Assembly (NCBI GenBank): GCA_020635205.1
Contig: JACKAE010000004.1
Location: forward strand, 496,001-560,000
Reading direction: 5' to 3'
From: Ignavibacteria bacterium
GTDB lineage: Bacteria > Bacteroidota > Ignavibacteria > OLB7
DNA length: 64,000 bases
The stretch's first letter is position 1. Each line of letters starts with the position of its first letter. The notes under the pieces are model-generated. The model ran no database searches. It worked only from the letters and a program-made list of their open reading frames with translations, and had not been told where the DNA came from. Both the position numbers and the translations under genes were made by a program. Of the stretch, positions 16,735 to 25,982 are shown piece after piece.

Positions 16735-18747
16735 ATGCCCTACTCCCCAACGAAGCGAGAAAAGAGAATCCTAATGAATAGATCGAGCGAATTCTTGACA
16801 GTAGTTGAGCTGAAGCAGTTCATTGAATCGAGCAGAAGCAATATTCTGCCAATACGAGTGGCGGAGTTACTGCGTGACCGTCCGTTTGTTTCGACAAATT
16901 TGCGCGCAGAGATAGAACTGTTGGCTCCGATAGCCGATGAACTGAGAGCAAAGTTAGAAGAACATCAGAAGCGACACCACTCACGGAGTCGAAGGCGGCT
17001 TACCTCGGAGAGACCCTCGCAACACACAACCCGATTAATGGCAAGCCTATGCCAGATATCACTCCAAGAACTTACCTGCTCATTCAACTACCACGGATTC
17101 AAAGATGAGAGCGTGGAACAATTCCATCAGCTTCTACAGATGTCTGCAACCGTTGGTGACCCAAAACTCCGAGCTGACGTATTAATCTTCACGAGTGGGT
17201 ATCAAATGTGGAAGGGAAATCCTGCTGAAGGACTGGATCAATTAGACGAAGCATATAACATTGGCCGAACGATTCAATCTTCACATATCCAACTTGAGGT
17301 TCTCATTTCACGCTGCCAAGTCTATATGCACCAAGGTGATTATGACGTAGGAAAGGAGTTGTTGAGCGAAATCGCCACGTTTCTACAACACAACCCTGCC
17401 ACTCCAAAACAAGTAGGCATGGTAAAGATACTGCAAGCGCTGCAGGGTAAAACTGGAAATGCTATCACACTCATGCTTGAAGCACTGAAGATGACACGGG
17501 ACTACCCGTTGAGCAAGATGACCATCTTTTACTCGCTTGCACAGCAGTACTACCGACTAAAAAAGTATGCTCAATCCTTACAGTGCATTCAGCGCGGAAT
17601 ACGGATTGCACGACAACTGCACGCAAGAAATAATTTGATATTCCTCTATGAGTATGCTGCTCAAATCTATGGAGATATTGAGCAGTACGACAAAGGGAAT
17701 AGGATGCTGAGAAAAGGAATGAAACTTGCCCTTGCAATTGGTGCACCATACCCAGTGCAGCTTATTACCATGCAGCAGGGAAACTATGCCTTGAAAGCCG
17801 GAGACTATCCAACGGCAATTGCTCACTACAATCAACTCTTGGAAAACAAAGCGGCAAAGAATAATCTTCGCATGTCGTTTTTTGCACGCCGTTGCATTGT
17901 GGAAGCCTGTGTTGAGTTGGGCAGATATAGCGAAGCGTCCGAACAGATTGCAGAGATGGAGAACATTCTCAACGTCATTCACTCACCAATAGTATTGGAC
18001 CACTACTTTCTCCAGATCGGACGACTTCACCACCGCCAAGGGAATTTAGAGCTGAGCATAAAAGAACTTCAGCAATCAGTCTTTTTTGCCGAAGAGGCTG
18101 GCAACATCGCGGTTGCTATCAAAGCCCACCTTGAACTTGCCGAAATCCACGAGAAGAAGGGTGATCTCAGGCAGGCTCTCCACCACATGAAAGAACAAAG
18201 TCGGCTACAGCGAGAACAAAGCAAGCAAATTGCAACTGAACAACTACACATCACACAAGCCTCAATTGAAGTGGAACAATATCGAAAGGAGGCACATCGG
18301 GCGCGCAAGCAGCGGCAAAAAGCTGAGGCAGAGTTAGAAGAGCTAACGCTCTCACTTTTAGAAAAGAAGGAGTTAATGCAAAAGGTGAGAAGTGAAGCGC
18401 GTCAGTTGATGGCAGATGTAGAAGAACAACATCTCTCGGCAGTCAGCAAAACCCTTCGTCACTTGATGAATTACGTGAATGAAGGGGCACTGATTAACAA
18501 GGAGACGTTGCTCCACCTTCGTTCGGCTGATGAGGAGTTCTACAGACGGCTTCGAGAGAGATTTCCCGACTTGACGAACGGCCAAACTCGACTGTGCGGC
18601 TTGATCAGAGCCGGGTTGACAAATAGTGATATTGCCTCGGTACTGCACATAGCCCCCGGCAGTGTTAAGCAACAACGCTATCGGCTCCGAAAAGTTCTCT
18701 CACTTGGTATTGACACTCGCTTGGAAACTTTTCTTGCCATGCTTTGA
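16735..18747 (+). CDS. TPR-repeat regulator with C-terminal LuxR-like helix-turn-helix
   Basis: The start at 16735 (MPYSPTKREKR) is chosen because AGGAGG stands at 16725-16730; a longer reading from 16549 lacks a ribosome site. The 670-aa protein has an N-terminal helical region, several TPR-type helix pairs (about 130-480, including KKYAQSLQCIQRGIRIARQL and GDYPTAIAHYNQLLENKA) and a long charged coiled coil (about 500-570). It ends with a LuxR/GerE-type HTH, LTNGQTRLCGLIRAGLTNSD followed by IASVLHIAPGSVKQQRYRLR. This class in Bacteroidota couples peptide or protein sensing by TPRs to transcription. It has no signal peptide or membrane helix. Its divergence from the SdrD-repeat gene makes that gene a plausible target. 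Confidence 0.8.
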   Translation: MPYSPTKREKRILMNRSSEFLTVVELKQFIESSRSNILPIRVAELLRDRPFVSTNLRAEIELLAPIADELRAKLEEHQKRHHSRSRRRLTSERPSQHTTRLMASLCQISLQELTCSFNYHGFKDESVEQFHQLLQMSATVGDPKLRADVLIFTSGYQMWKGNPAEGLDQLDEAYNIGRTIQSSHIQLEVLISRCQVYMHQGDYDVGKELLSEIATFLQHNPATPKQVGMVKILQALQGKTGNAITLMLEALKMTRDYPLSKMTIFYSLAQQYYRLKKYAQSLQCIQRGIRIARQLHARNNLIFLYEYAAQIYGDIEQYDKGNRMLRKGMKLALAIGAPYPVQLITMQQGNYALKAGDYPTAIAHYNQLLENKAAKNNLRMSFFARRCIVEACVELGRYSEASEQIAEMENILNVIHSPIVLDHYFLQIGRLHHRQGNLELSIKELQQSVFFAEEAGNIAVAIKAHLELAEIHEKKGDLRQALHHMKEQSRLQREQSKQIATEQLHITQASIEVEQYRKEAHRARKQRQKAEAELEELTLSLLEKKELMQKVRSEARQLMADVEEQHLSAVSKTLRHLMNYVNEGALINKETLLHLRSADEEFYRRLRERFPDLTNGQTRLCGLIRAGLTNSDIASVLHIAPGSVKQQRYRLRKVLSLGIDTRLETFLAML

Positions 18748-18778
18748 AATGATCTATCGCCGACTGCTGACCCAGAAA

Positions 18779-20149
18779 TCAAAACACCCACATTGCCGAA
18801 AGTACTGGAGCAATTGCAAGGCTTGTAACTTCGCCTGAGAAAGCATCTTTGAAGAGAATGTCGGAACTTTGGGCAAGGTCAAATCCAAGACCAAAATCGA
18901 ATGCGAACTTGTTGGTGAAGGTTCTGGCAGTTACCACCAACGGTGAGACTCCAGAACTTTCAATACCGTACCACTCTGCTGCTAACTTCCAACCACGGCT
19001 AATTGTTGCATACCCACCGAGTGCGACTGTGAAGGCATTCCGATTAAAGGTCTCAACCGAAGTTACGTGGCGTTTAAGTCCGTAACCCGCTGCAATAGTG
19101 ACCCTATACTCATGATCGCCCAAGCTCCCGACTGCATAGGGAGCAAACGTGTTGATGTCCGATTCTTCCGACGACGAGATTGCATATTGTGCTCCAACTG
19201 CTCCACTCAATAATCCTGTACGCAGAAACTCAAATTTGGCTCCGATGGTTCCAACGTAGAGTTTGCTAATGAAGTCAGGAACAAGCACTCCTCCACCAAG
19301 TAGGCTCAGCCGATCAGTAAGTCCATATCCGGCGATGTTCCCAACAATCATATAGTTGCCGTAGAAAACTTTCCCTTGCTGTGGTGACTCGGCTGTCGGC
19401 ATCACGATGTTGCGGTAGGTTGTGGGATCACGCAGCGGTGGCAACTCAATCTTCGGAATTATCTTCGAAGTATCAATGGTAGGAAGTTTGCTTTGGAGTG
19501 TTAACGGCTTCACGATAACGTATGAGTCGATTCCTCCATTCGGCATATCTCTTTTGAAGTAGAGGTAGATTGTATCAGTCACCGATTCCTCTCGCGTTGG
19601 CCGATAACAGATGTTGTACCGAAACGGAATCCCTCCTCTCACTCGGAAAATATCTCTATACGGTTTGTCCTCAATCTCTACACGTACCGAAGGATTTCTG
19701 ACAACTATCGAGTCGAGAAGCCTTGGAGATGTAGACTCGACAAAACAGCGAAGACAGGTGTCGGCTCCAATCTCCACTTTACCGGTATATTCATGCTTAA
19801 TTGTCCAGTCTTCAGACTGTATTGTGGCAGTACTATATTTCCCGTCACACTCGAAGATGTTGAGGGTAACCGCTTCGTCGGACGTAACCGAAACAACTTG
19901 AAGACGTACCTGCACTGAGTCGGGACAATCGCGGATGAAACCCGGCGATGAGATTGTGGTAATGCCTGCTGTTGTGGAAAGGCTCACCCGTTCAATTCCA
20001 CGTGGACTGTATATCGTCAACACATTTTCGCCACTGTAGAGAGTTGATGGATAGACGGTATAGGACTGAGCCACTATATCCCCTCCCCCACAAAAGAATA
20101 CCAGCAAAACAAAGACTGAAATTGTGTAAAGCAAATGCGTAGTTCGCAT
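18779..20149 (-). CDS. Exported protein with probable outer-membrane beta-barrel C-terminus
   Basis: The start at 20149 (MRTTHLLYTISVFVLLVFF) is used because it begins a signal peptide ending GDIVAQ; the 37 upstream codons do not fit. The 456-aa protein has an N-terminal beta-rich part with an FRVRGGIPFRYNICY segment. Its C-terminal half has alternating strands typical of a small outer-membrane barrel (NYMIVGNIAGYGLTDRLSLL, AGAVGAQYAIS-like and VALGGYATISRGWKLAAEWY). The final residues LSAMWVF end in aromatic Phe, as many barrel proteins do. No named family is recognised. Confidence 0.6.
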   Translation of the reverse strand: MRTTHLLYTISVFVLLVFFCGGGDIVAQSYTVYPSTLYSGENVLTIYSPRGIERVSLSTTAGITTISSPGFIRDCPDSVQVRLQVVSVTSDEAVTLNIFECDGKYSTATIQSEDWTIKHEYTGKVEIGADTCLRCFVESTSPRLLDSIVVRNPSVRVEIEDKPYRDIFRVRGGIPFRYNICYRPTREESVTDTIYLYFKRDMPNGGIDSYVIVKPLTLQSKLPTIDTSKIIPKIELPPLRDPTTYRNIVMPTAESPQQGKVFYGNYMIVGNIAGYGLTDRLSLLGGGVLVPDFISKLYVGTIGAKFEFLRTGLLSGAVGAQYAISSSEESDINTFAPYAVGSLGDHEYRVTIAAGYGLKRHVTSVETFNRNAFTVALGGYATISRGWKLAAEWYGIESSGVSPLVVTARTFTNKFAFDFGLGFDLAQSSDILFKDAFSGEVTSLAIAPVLSAMWVF

Positions 20150-20289
20150 ACGATTGTTGTGGCCGATTAGACTAACACAGTGAACAGGACATATCTGTCC
20201 GCGTGAAAGATATTCAAGAACAATAGAAAAGTTACCACTGACTGCTTGAAGTGATGCCATCGGATTAAATCGGTGATTGATAAAACCAC

Positions 20290-21129
20290 ATGAACGCTTT
20301 CAAGAATATGGAACCGGCTTCAGAGACCCCAACGCCGAAACGAAACGACAACTCTATTGAACGGCTCTTCAACCCAGTTTCTGCATTGAACTATCAGAAC
20401 GAGTACTTCCGGCTATCTTCGTCGCTAACCTACAGCTATGTGGCAGTACTCCCCATCATCCTTCTCTATGAAATCGGAATTCGTCTGGTAAACAGTGGCA
20501 CATTCAACCAAGTCCGCATCAGTGCAGAAGTCTTCATCAAACAATTTCTGAGTTTGATTGGATTGGGCGACACTATTTGGTTTGCATTGCTGATACTCTT
20601 GCTTGGAATCGGCATCGTTCTATACGAAAAGCGAGCCGGTCTGAAACTTGTGGGAAGGTATGTCGGCCTAATGTTTGCCGAGAGTGCTCTCTACGCGGTC
20701 TTGCTTGGTTCCTTTGTTGCCTTAGTTGTTGGAAGTCTCTTCGGTATGGTTCCCACCATCCTTCCTCTACAAGATGCAACAACAACGGCAACCTCATTCA
20801 CAACGCAAATTATACTGTCGCTTGGTGCTGGAGTCTATGAAGAATTCATTTTTCGTTTTCTCTTGGTGACTGCACTCTACCTCATCCTTCTCTCAGTTAA
20901 AATAGATACTCGCTTGCGTTACCTGATTGCCGCCGTCGTCGGCGCGTTGATCTTTAGTGGGGTACACTACACCGGCTCACTCGGAGATGTGTTCACTCTC
21001 TCAAGTTTTACCTTCCGATTCTTAATGGGGTTAGCTCTGAATGCTCTCTATCTCACGCGGGGATTCGGCATTGCGGCAGTGACACACGCTCTCTACGACA
21101 TCTACGTGACGATTCTCCAACATACATAA
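20290..21129 (+). CDS. CPBP-family intramembrane metalloprotease (CAAX/Abi type)
   Basis: This 279-aa polytopic membrane protein has about seven to eight helices. The diagnostic motifs are present in order: motif 1 GAGVYEEFIFRF (the EExxxR pair), motif 2 FSGVHYTG (FxxxH) and motif 3 THALYD (HxxxD/N). Bacterial members include bacteriocin-immunity and membrane-protein-processing proteases; the substrate here is unknown. The N-terminal 40 residues are cytoplasmic and polar. It lies alone on the plus strand, divergent from the exported barrel-like protein gene. Confidence 0.88.
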   Translation: MNAFKNMEPASETPTPKRNDNSIERLFNPVSALNYQNEYFRLSSSLTYSYVAVLPIILLYEIGIRLVNSGTFNQVRISAEVFIKQFLSLIGLGDTIWFALLILLLGIGIVLYEKRAGLKLVGRYVGLMFAESALYAVLLGSFVALVVGSLFGMVPTILPLQDATTTATSFTTQIILSLGAGVYEEFIFRFLLVTALYLILLSVKIDTRLRYLIAAVVGALIFSGVHYTGSLGDVFTLSSFTFRFLMGLALNALYLTRGFGIAAVTHALYDIYVTILQHT

Positions 21130-21149
21130 CCAGTAAGGGAAAGCAGGTC

Positions 21150-21182
21150 AAAAAAAAACTCTTGCCGAAAATTCGGCAAGAG
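21150..21182 (-). terminator. Rho-independent terminator (minus strand)
   Basis: CTCTTGCCGAA at 21159-21169 and TTCGGCAAGAG at 21172-21182 form a perfect 11-bp stem. The A tract at 21150-21158 gives a T run on the minus strand. It lies 31 bp after the stop of the small membrane-protein gene. Confidence 0.85.
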
Positions 21183-21213
21183 CCTCAGTCTATTCTTCAC
21201 TATTGTGCCCATC

Positions 21214-21444
21214 TTAGAGCACTCCGTTCAGCAACATTGCAATTCCCCAGATCAATCCTCCGTAGAGAGTGGCGGTCATCACGCCCCGCATTGTCCTCAC
21301 TTGATGATTTTTGTTGTGGAGGTCGAGGATCTCCTTGAATTCAAGCATCGCCTCGTAATCTTCTCGTGGGACTACTCGACCATTCTCGTCCCGAACGAAC
21401 TCTCGTGCAAACCAGTCGCGGTCTTCAAAATGTAGCGTCTGCAT
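21214..21444 (-). CDS. Small single-helix membrane protein
   Basis: The start at 21444 (MQTLHFEDRDWF) is favoured over one five codons earlier because an AGAGG-like site lies about eight bases upstream of it. The 76-aa protein has an acidic, charged N-terminal 50 residues (EDYEAMLEFKEILDLHNKNH) and one C-terminal transmembrane helix (TATLYGGLIWGIAMLLNGVL). No family is recognised. A terminator follows directly, which supports it being a real transcription unit. Confidence 0.65.
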   Translation of the reverse strand: MQTLHFEDRDWFAREFVRDENGRVVPREDYEAMLEFKEILDLHNKNHQVRTMRGVMTATLYGGLIWGIAMLLNGVL

Positions 21445-21715
21445 AATATTACCTCTCATAAAGTCGTGATGCCGAGTCCGGCATCACATCAGTTCAACGG
21501 TATCAAAGTCCAGATGGACTCGCCTAAACACGAAGAGGTTGAATGAAAATTACAGGGCTGTAATTTTTCTACTAAAAAATTATGTTGCAGGAATTGGACG
21601 GAAGGGAAGGAATCGCACAAAAACGTGAATTTTGGGAGAAATGTTGTAGATTCGACTCGAAGACCGGACATGTACTATCGAGCGTCATTTTTCACTATTA
21701 ACGCAAGGAGACATC

Positions 21716-22255
21716 ATGTCCACCAACACATTTTCCACACTCTGCCAAAATCTTGGCAGAAACCGCCTACGCAGCTTTTCAGCAGACTCTAATTCAGAGC
21801 AGCCTTCAACGGTTGACTATCCATTTGTGTGGGGAGAATGCTGGACTGCCAACATTGGAGTTGCCGTCGATGACTTTGAATCAGAGGTTGGTTTCTGGGT
21901 CGACATCATGGGATTTCGACCCTTCGCTTTTTTTGAGAGTACCCTTATGTTCCGTTCACCCGATAATTCCTTTGGCATGAGCCTTTCCCAAGCTACTGAG
22001 GATTATCCTCCCTCCCACTCAATCACTGTAGAACTCATGTTGGATAATCTTGAGGAGGCAACAGAGACAATTCGCTCGTGCGGAGCAGAGTTCAGCAAAA
22101 CTCTCTTTCCGGTATGGGGCGAAGGGCAGACAATGCGAACCTCAGAACTGGTTTCTCCAGCAGGATTCAGAGTAATTCTTTGGGGGATGGTTGAGTCAAA
22201 CAAAAAGACCGAGGCGAATACGGCTGACAGTTCTGAGGTAGTAGAAGTAATGTAA
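21716..22255 (+). CDS. VOC (glyoxalase/bleomycin-resistance fold) family protein
   Basis: This 179-aa protein has an AGGAG site about eight bases before the ATG. After a 45-residue N-terminal extension, a single vicinal-oxygen-chelate domain runs through ANIGVAVDDFESEVGFWVDI, FGMSLSQATEDYPPSH, TVELMLDNLEEATETIRSCG and TSELVSPAGFRVILWG, the usual two beta-alpha-beta-beta-beta modules. His/Glu metal ligands are not clearly conserved, so it may be a binding protein rather than an enzyme. A TAGATTCG element at 21647-21654 could be its promoter -10/-7 box, but a matching upstream box is weak. Confidence 0.8.
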   Translation: MSTNTFSTLCQNLGRNRLRSFSADSNSEQPSTVDYPFVWGECWTANIGVAVDDFESEVGFWVDIMGFRPFAFFESTLMFRSPDNSFGMSLSQATEDYPPSHSITVELMLDNLEEATETIRSCGAEFSKTLFPVWGEGQTMRTSELVSPAGFRVILWGMVESNKKTEANTADSSEVVEVM

Positions 22256-22344
22256 GTCGTGTATGATTGGAAATGAGCATCCTGAGTTTTGGATACTATT
22301 CTGCACGGCCTATCGCCACGAGGTACCTCAGAGCCAGTTGAACG

Positions 22345-22375
22345 AATCCATGATTCCTCAAAGAAATCATGGATT
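22345..22375. terminator. 11-bp perfect hairpin between convergent genes
   Basis: AATCCATGATT at 22345-22355 pairs perfectly with AATCATGGATT at 22365-22375. It lies between the convergent VOC gene and the BNR-repeat gene. It lacks a long T tract, so terminator function is inferred from position and stem strength. Confidence 0.5.
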
Positions 22376-22438
22376 GCTGTAACGACACGACGACAAGTTG
22401 ACACGACGCGAGCTTTCAGAAAGCTATTGAGAGTTCTA

Positions 22439-24574
22439 CTACATTCCGTCTACAAACATCGGAGAGCTTATGCTTCGCCCTGCGTTGTCATAGACACGCA
22501 CAATATAGTAGCCACCCAACAGGCTGGCCAGTGGGACCATCGTCATTCTTTGCTGGTTGGTGGAGCTCAGCACAACACGTCCGGTCATATCCACAACTTG
22601 CCATTCACGAATTGACTGCTCTATTCCTCCGGCCACCAACATGAGTTTTGCCTGATCCTTCGCCGGGTTCGGGACAATCTGGAGAACTGGTTGCGGTCGG
22701 CTTCCAACTGTCAATACCACCTCTGGAACTGAAGCCGATGAGTCGACCGCTCGATATCGTACAATCGAGCCTCCTCCTCCGGCCAGATAGATCGTCTTCT
22801 CATCGAGCATTGCGATGGAGTACATGTGCCCGGCTCCTCCAGAGGCTGATTCGATATTGTGCCGCTCAGCATTCCAGGTCTTTCCACCATCGGTTGTTTT
22901 CATTGCCAGACCCAGATCCATTGCACACATTGCCACTTCCGGAGAAACTGAAGCCCAACCAAAGCAACTCTGGCCATTCGGCAAGTTATGTATGCTCCAC
23001 GTCTTTCCGTGATCGCTTGAACGGACGATGCCCTTGTTGTGCCCTACTACCAACTCTCCACTGGAGAAATACTGCACGTGGTAGAAGTGCGCCGTAAACT
23101 CCGTCTCGACGAACTGCCAACTCTCCCCCCCATCCTCTGTCCGATACATTGCTCCACGTTTGCCAACTGCGAATGCGTGCAGAGAGTCGTACATCGAAAC
23201 GGCATACAAATCTGTTCCCACAGATGTGGTGTCGATATCCCACGTGACTCCACCATCATCTGTTCGCAGAATCACCTGGTTCCCCACGATCATGCCTCGG
23301 CGTTCATCCAACATATCTCCTCCTTGAAGGAACTTCCCTGCCGGAGGTTCCACATTTGTCCACGTCTCCCCTTGATCGGTAGAACGGAATACCGTCCCTC
23401 CGATAAGCAGTGCAAGATTTGGGGATGGGTAGATAACTCGGCGCAAAACCGTTGCAGGACCGGTCTTTGACATGCCCCACGTATGCCCTGCGTCACGGGT
23501 CCAGAGAAGATCACCTTTCAAACTGACTGCCATGATATGCGAACTATCGGCAGCTCCGATAGCATCAAGCAAGATATCTCCTGATGATTTTGACTTCTGA
23601 CTCCAGTTTTCTCCTCGATCAGTCGTCATTGCCAACCGCCCATCGGTTCCTACTGCTACTGCCCGACTCCCTCCTGATTGCACCCCAATACCTAAATAGT
23701 AGCCTGCAGGAGGAGTAGGAAACCAGCTCTCTCCTCCATCCGTTGTGCCCAGACCTTGACCTTCACCGGCAATCAACCCATGTTGTGAGTCATACCACTC
23801 TACATCATAGTAGTTAGCCGTTGCAGGGGGATCGGTAATCTGCTTCCACGACTCACCTCCATCGGTGGTAATGAGTCGTGTCCCTTTTTCGCCAACAATT
23901 ACTCCTCGTTCTGCATCGGCAAACGAAATGCTCTGCAGTGAGACAAGTGAGGGGAGACCGACATCGACAACTTCCCAGCTTGAACCACCATCAGTTGAGT
24001 GCAGAACGTGGTTTGCGATGCCAACTGCCCAGACGTTCATACTGTCAACCATATATGTTCCATTCAGAGTTTGAGTGGAGCCACTCGGTTGATTAACCCA
24101 CGACTCACCACCATTGGTTGTTCGCAAAATGATATTGCGTGGAGCAAGCGTTCCTCCAACGGCAACCGCATTCAACCGGTTGTAGATGTGAACACCTTTT
24201 ATAAAGTCGATGACCTGTGGAGCTTTATCAAGGTTCCAGTGCTCACCTCCATCTGTGGTATAGTGCAGCCTTCCATCTTCCCCACCAACAATGCCGAATT
24301 GGTCATCGAGGAAGTCAACCGTGTTGAAACGATAGATCGTTCCGTCGTTGAAGCAACTCCAGGTATCTCCCCCATCAACTGTTCGAAGGATGCTTCCATT
24401 ATATCCTACAACGACCATAACAGAATCCGAAAGAACTGCCGCGTCCGTAAGAGCGAAGCTGACAGGATAGGGATGCAGCCATTCCCAGCAGGGAGCTTGG
24501 GAGTGAGCAGCACGATGCGTGAGAAACAAGAGGAGAAATGTCAGAAGAACGTGCGGAAATGATCTGAGGTTCAT
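22439..24574 (-). CDS. Secreted Ycf48/BNR-repeat protein with T9SS sorting domain
   Basis: This 711-aa protein has a signal peptide ending in AAHSQ. Residues about 30-610 form a beta-propeller of repeated units with BNR/Ycf48-type motifs (RTVDGGDTW, TTDGGEHW, TTNGGESW, STDGGSSW, TEDGGESW, KTTDGGKTW), each followed by an aliphatic strand such as NAVAVGG. The final 80 residues (LQIVPNPAKDQAKLML onward) form a T9SS type-A sorting domain. Propellers of this kind bind sugars or proteins at the cell surface. Nothing points to the photosystem role known for Ycf48 in cyanobacteria. Confidence 0.88.
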   Translation of the reverse strand: MNLRSFPHVLLTFLLLFLTHRAAHSQAPCWEWLHPYPVSFALTDAAVLSDSVMVVVGYNGSILRTVDGGDTWSCFNDGTIYRFNTVDFLDDQFGIVGGEDGRLHYTTDGGEHWNLDKAPQVIDFIKGVHIYNRLNAVAVGGTLAPRNIILRTTNGGESWVNQPSGSTQTLNGTYMVDSMNVWAVGIANHVLHSTDGGSSWEVVDVGLPSLVSLQSISFADAERGVIVGEKGTRLITTDGGESWKQITDPPATANYYDVEWYDSQHGLIAGEGQGLGTTDGGESWFPTPPAGYYLGIGVQSGGSRAVAVGTDGRLAMTTDRGENWSQKSKSSGDILLDAIGAADSSHIMAVSLKGDLLWTRDAGHTWGMSKTGPATVLRRVIYPSPNLALLIGGTVFRSTDQGETWTNVEPPAGKFLQGGDMLDERRGMIVGNQVILRTDDGGVTWDIDTTSVGTDLYAVSMYDSLHAFAVGKRGAMYRTEDGGESWQFVETEFTAHFYHVQYFSSGELVVGHNKGIVRSSDHGKTWSIHNLPNGQSCFGWASVSPEVAMCAMDLGLAMKTTDGGKTWNAERHNIESASGGAGHMYSIAMLDEKTIYLAGGGGSIVRYRAVDSSASVPEVVLTVGSRPQPVLQIVPNPAKDQAKLMLVAGGIEQSIREWQVVDMTGRVVLSSTNQQRMTMVPLASLLGGYYIVRVYDNAGRSISSPMFVDGM

Positions 24575-24696
24575 GGTCTACATCGTTTGAATATGAACAG
24601 GGTTTCAACTGGCACACAGTATACGGGTTTCTTGGTACTGGTGTGGAATAGATTCTTGATGAACTGCGACATACCGCTCTGATAATAAAGAACCCC

Positions 24697-24728
24697 GCTT
24701 CACACAGAAACATCGTTCTGTGTGAAGC
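24697..24728 (-). terminator. 13-bp hairpin terminator
   Basis: GCTTCACACAGAA at 24697-24709 and TTCTGTGTGAAGC at 24716-24728 form a perfect 13-bp stem with a 6-nt loop. On the minus strand it is followed by a T-rich stretch (TTCTTTATTAT). It lies about 38 bp after the stop of the exported Cys-rich protein gene. Confidence 0.75.
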
Positions 24729-24766
24729 AGGATTGCATTGATATCACTTGCTGTAGGTACGTTCTA

Positions 24767-25561
24767 TCATTCTCTTGAACGAACTCGTGTTGTTACCGTT
24801 TCACTCTCCCTCACTGATTCCGTTTGAGGTAGCTGCTTCGGATCCGAGTTCACGGGAGTTGTCGCTTCTTTCTCCAGCAACACTTTCTCGCTTACGACAG
24901 CACTCTCGAACTGACTCCGATGGAAATGAAGCGGATTGAGTGCCCCAATATCTGGATCACCACTCTTCATTGACGACTCACTCTGGCCACAAACTGGCTC
25001 GCAGTATGGGTCGAGTGTATCACACTCACCTTCTACGTAAAAGCCCGTAGGGTTGACCGAAATCACAACGGAGTCGTGTGCACAGATCAAGTAGGACCCG
25101 AGACAGCACGCATCGCCGCATGGAATGTGCACAGTATCACCATCACAATCGACGGTATCTGTCCAGCATCCTCCTTTGACGACTCGCCAGTGCGTGTAGC
25201 AGGTATCACCGCCGACACCTGTTGGCACAGGAAAACCCATCGGGTTCTGTTTGAACAACTCTTCGGTCACGATATCAAGTAGTGTTGAGGTGGAGAGTCC
25301 TGAGCATTGCGGAGTCAATTCCTCTACAGAAATGATTCCAAGATCTTTCCACGTTCCACACGCAGTCCGATAGGCATACTTCACACGAACAACACATCCA
25401 TTCGGGAACGTGAGAATGATCGTCTGAGTAGCCGAAAACTCTGATCCTTGGCAGTCAGGTTTACAAATATCCGGGTTTGGCGTCTGAGCGATAAGCATTG
25501 TTCCGCTCAGCAGCAGGACGAAGACCACAGCGAGTGTGGTGAGTAGGGATTTGGTAGACAT
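24767..25561 (-). CDS. Exported Cys-rich protein of unknown function
   Basis: This 264-aa protein has a signal peptide (MSTKSLLTTLAVVFVLLLSG, cleavage near MLIAQ). The mature part has many paired cysteines (CKPDCQGS, GGDTCYTHWRVVKGGCW, CGDACCLGSYLICAH, DPYCEPVCGQ), which suggests a disulfide-stabilised extracellular fold. The last 70 residues are polar and charged, ending in RVRSRE, without a T9SS sorting domain. No family is recognised. It is the last gene before the RHS cassette array and is on the same strand. Confidence 0.65.
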   Translation of the reverse strand: MSTKSLLTTLAVVFVLLLSGTMLIAQTPNPDICKPDCQGSEFSATQTIILTFPNGCVVRVKYAYRTACGTWKDLGIISVEELTPQCSGLSTSTLLDIVTEELFKQNPMGFPVPTGVGGDTCYTHWRVVKGGCWTDTVDCDGDTVHIPCGDACCLGSYLICAHDSVVISVNPTGFYVEGECDTLDPYCEPVCGQSESSMKSGDPDIGALNPLHFHRSQFESAVVSEKVLLEKEATTPVNSDPKQLPQTESVRESETVTTRVRSRE

Positions 25562-25634
25562 GGAGGTTCCTCCTAATGATTGATTATGGGTTGTTATTAT
25601 GGCTCGAGGAGAGCCGGTTATGTTACCACAGATT

Positions 25635-25975
25635 TTAGATGTTTTTTATAGTAGTCAAATGTACTTCATGAATAAGGACTGAGCTTTCTAATTGAGGGCA
25701 CAGACTTTCCCACGGATGCACTACCGGATCGTTGCTCCACCACCTCCCTACTCTTGGATCATATTGCCTGAAGTATGTCATGCAATGTTCGCCACTCTCC
25801 CCCTTTACCTCTGGGTCTGTCTCCATTCCGTTGAAGCCATAGCGGTATGCCAAAGAACTGCCGTCATACGTCCGTCCCGGTTGGGGCATCCCAAACGGGT
25901 ATTGGTGTGTGTAGGCTTCTACGTTGGCGTAGTAGTTGCCAGCTCCCGGAGTGGTCGTCATCTTCCGGTCACCGA
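25635..25975 (-). pseudogene. Decayed third copy of the RHS core (orphan stub)
   Basis: The region from 25975 down to about 25703 repeats the end of the RHS core of the large RHS gene: GDRKM, AYTHQYPFGMPQPGRTYD, LAYRYGFNGMETDPEVKG, YFRQYDPRVGRWWSNDPVVH. The reading frame then leaves the family after HPWES and ends in unrelated sequence (LTTIKNI). The only ATG is internal (25961), and an in-frame stop lies just upstream, which is the stop codon of the preceding immunity-like gene. No toxin tip follows. It is a remnant of an older cassette insertion, more diverged than the second copy. Confidence 0.75.
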
Positions 25976-25982
25976 AACAACT

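Noticed and set aside
22397..22430. TTGACA on the plus strand after the VOC gene.
   Set aside because: The candidate -10 (AAGCTA) is poor and it points into the 3' end of a convergent gene.
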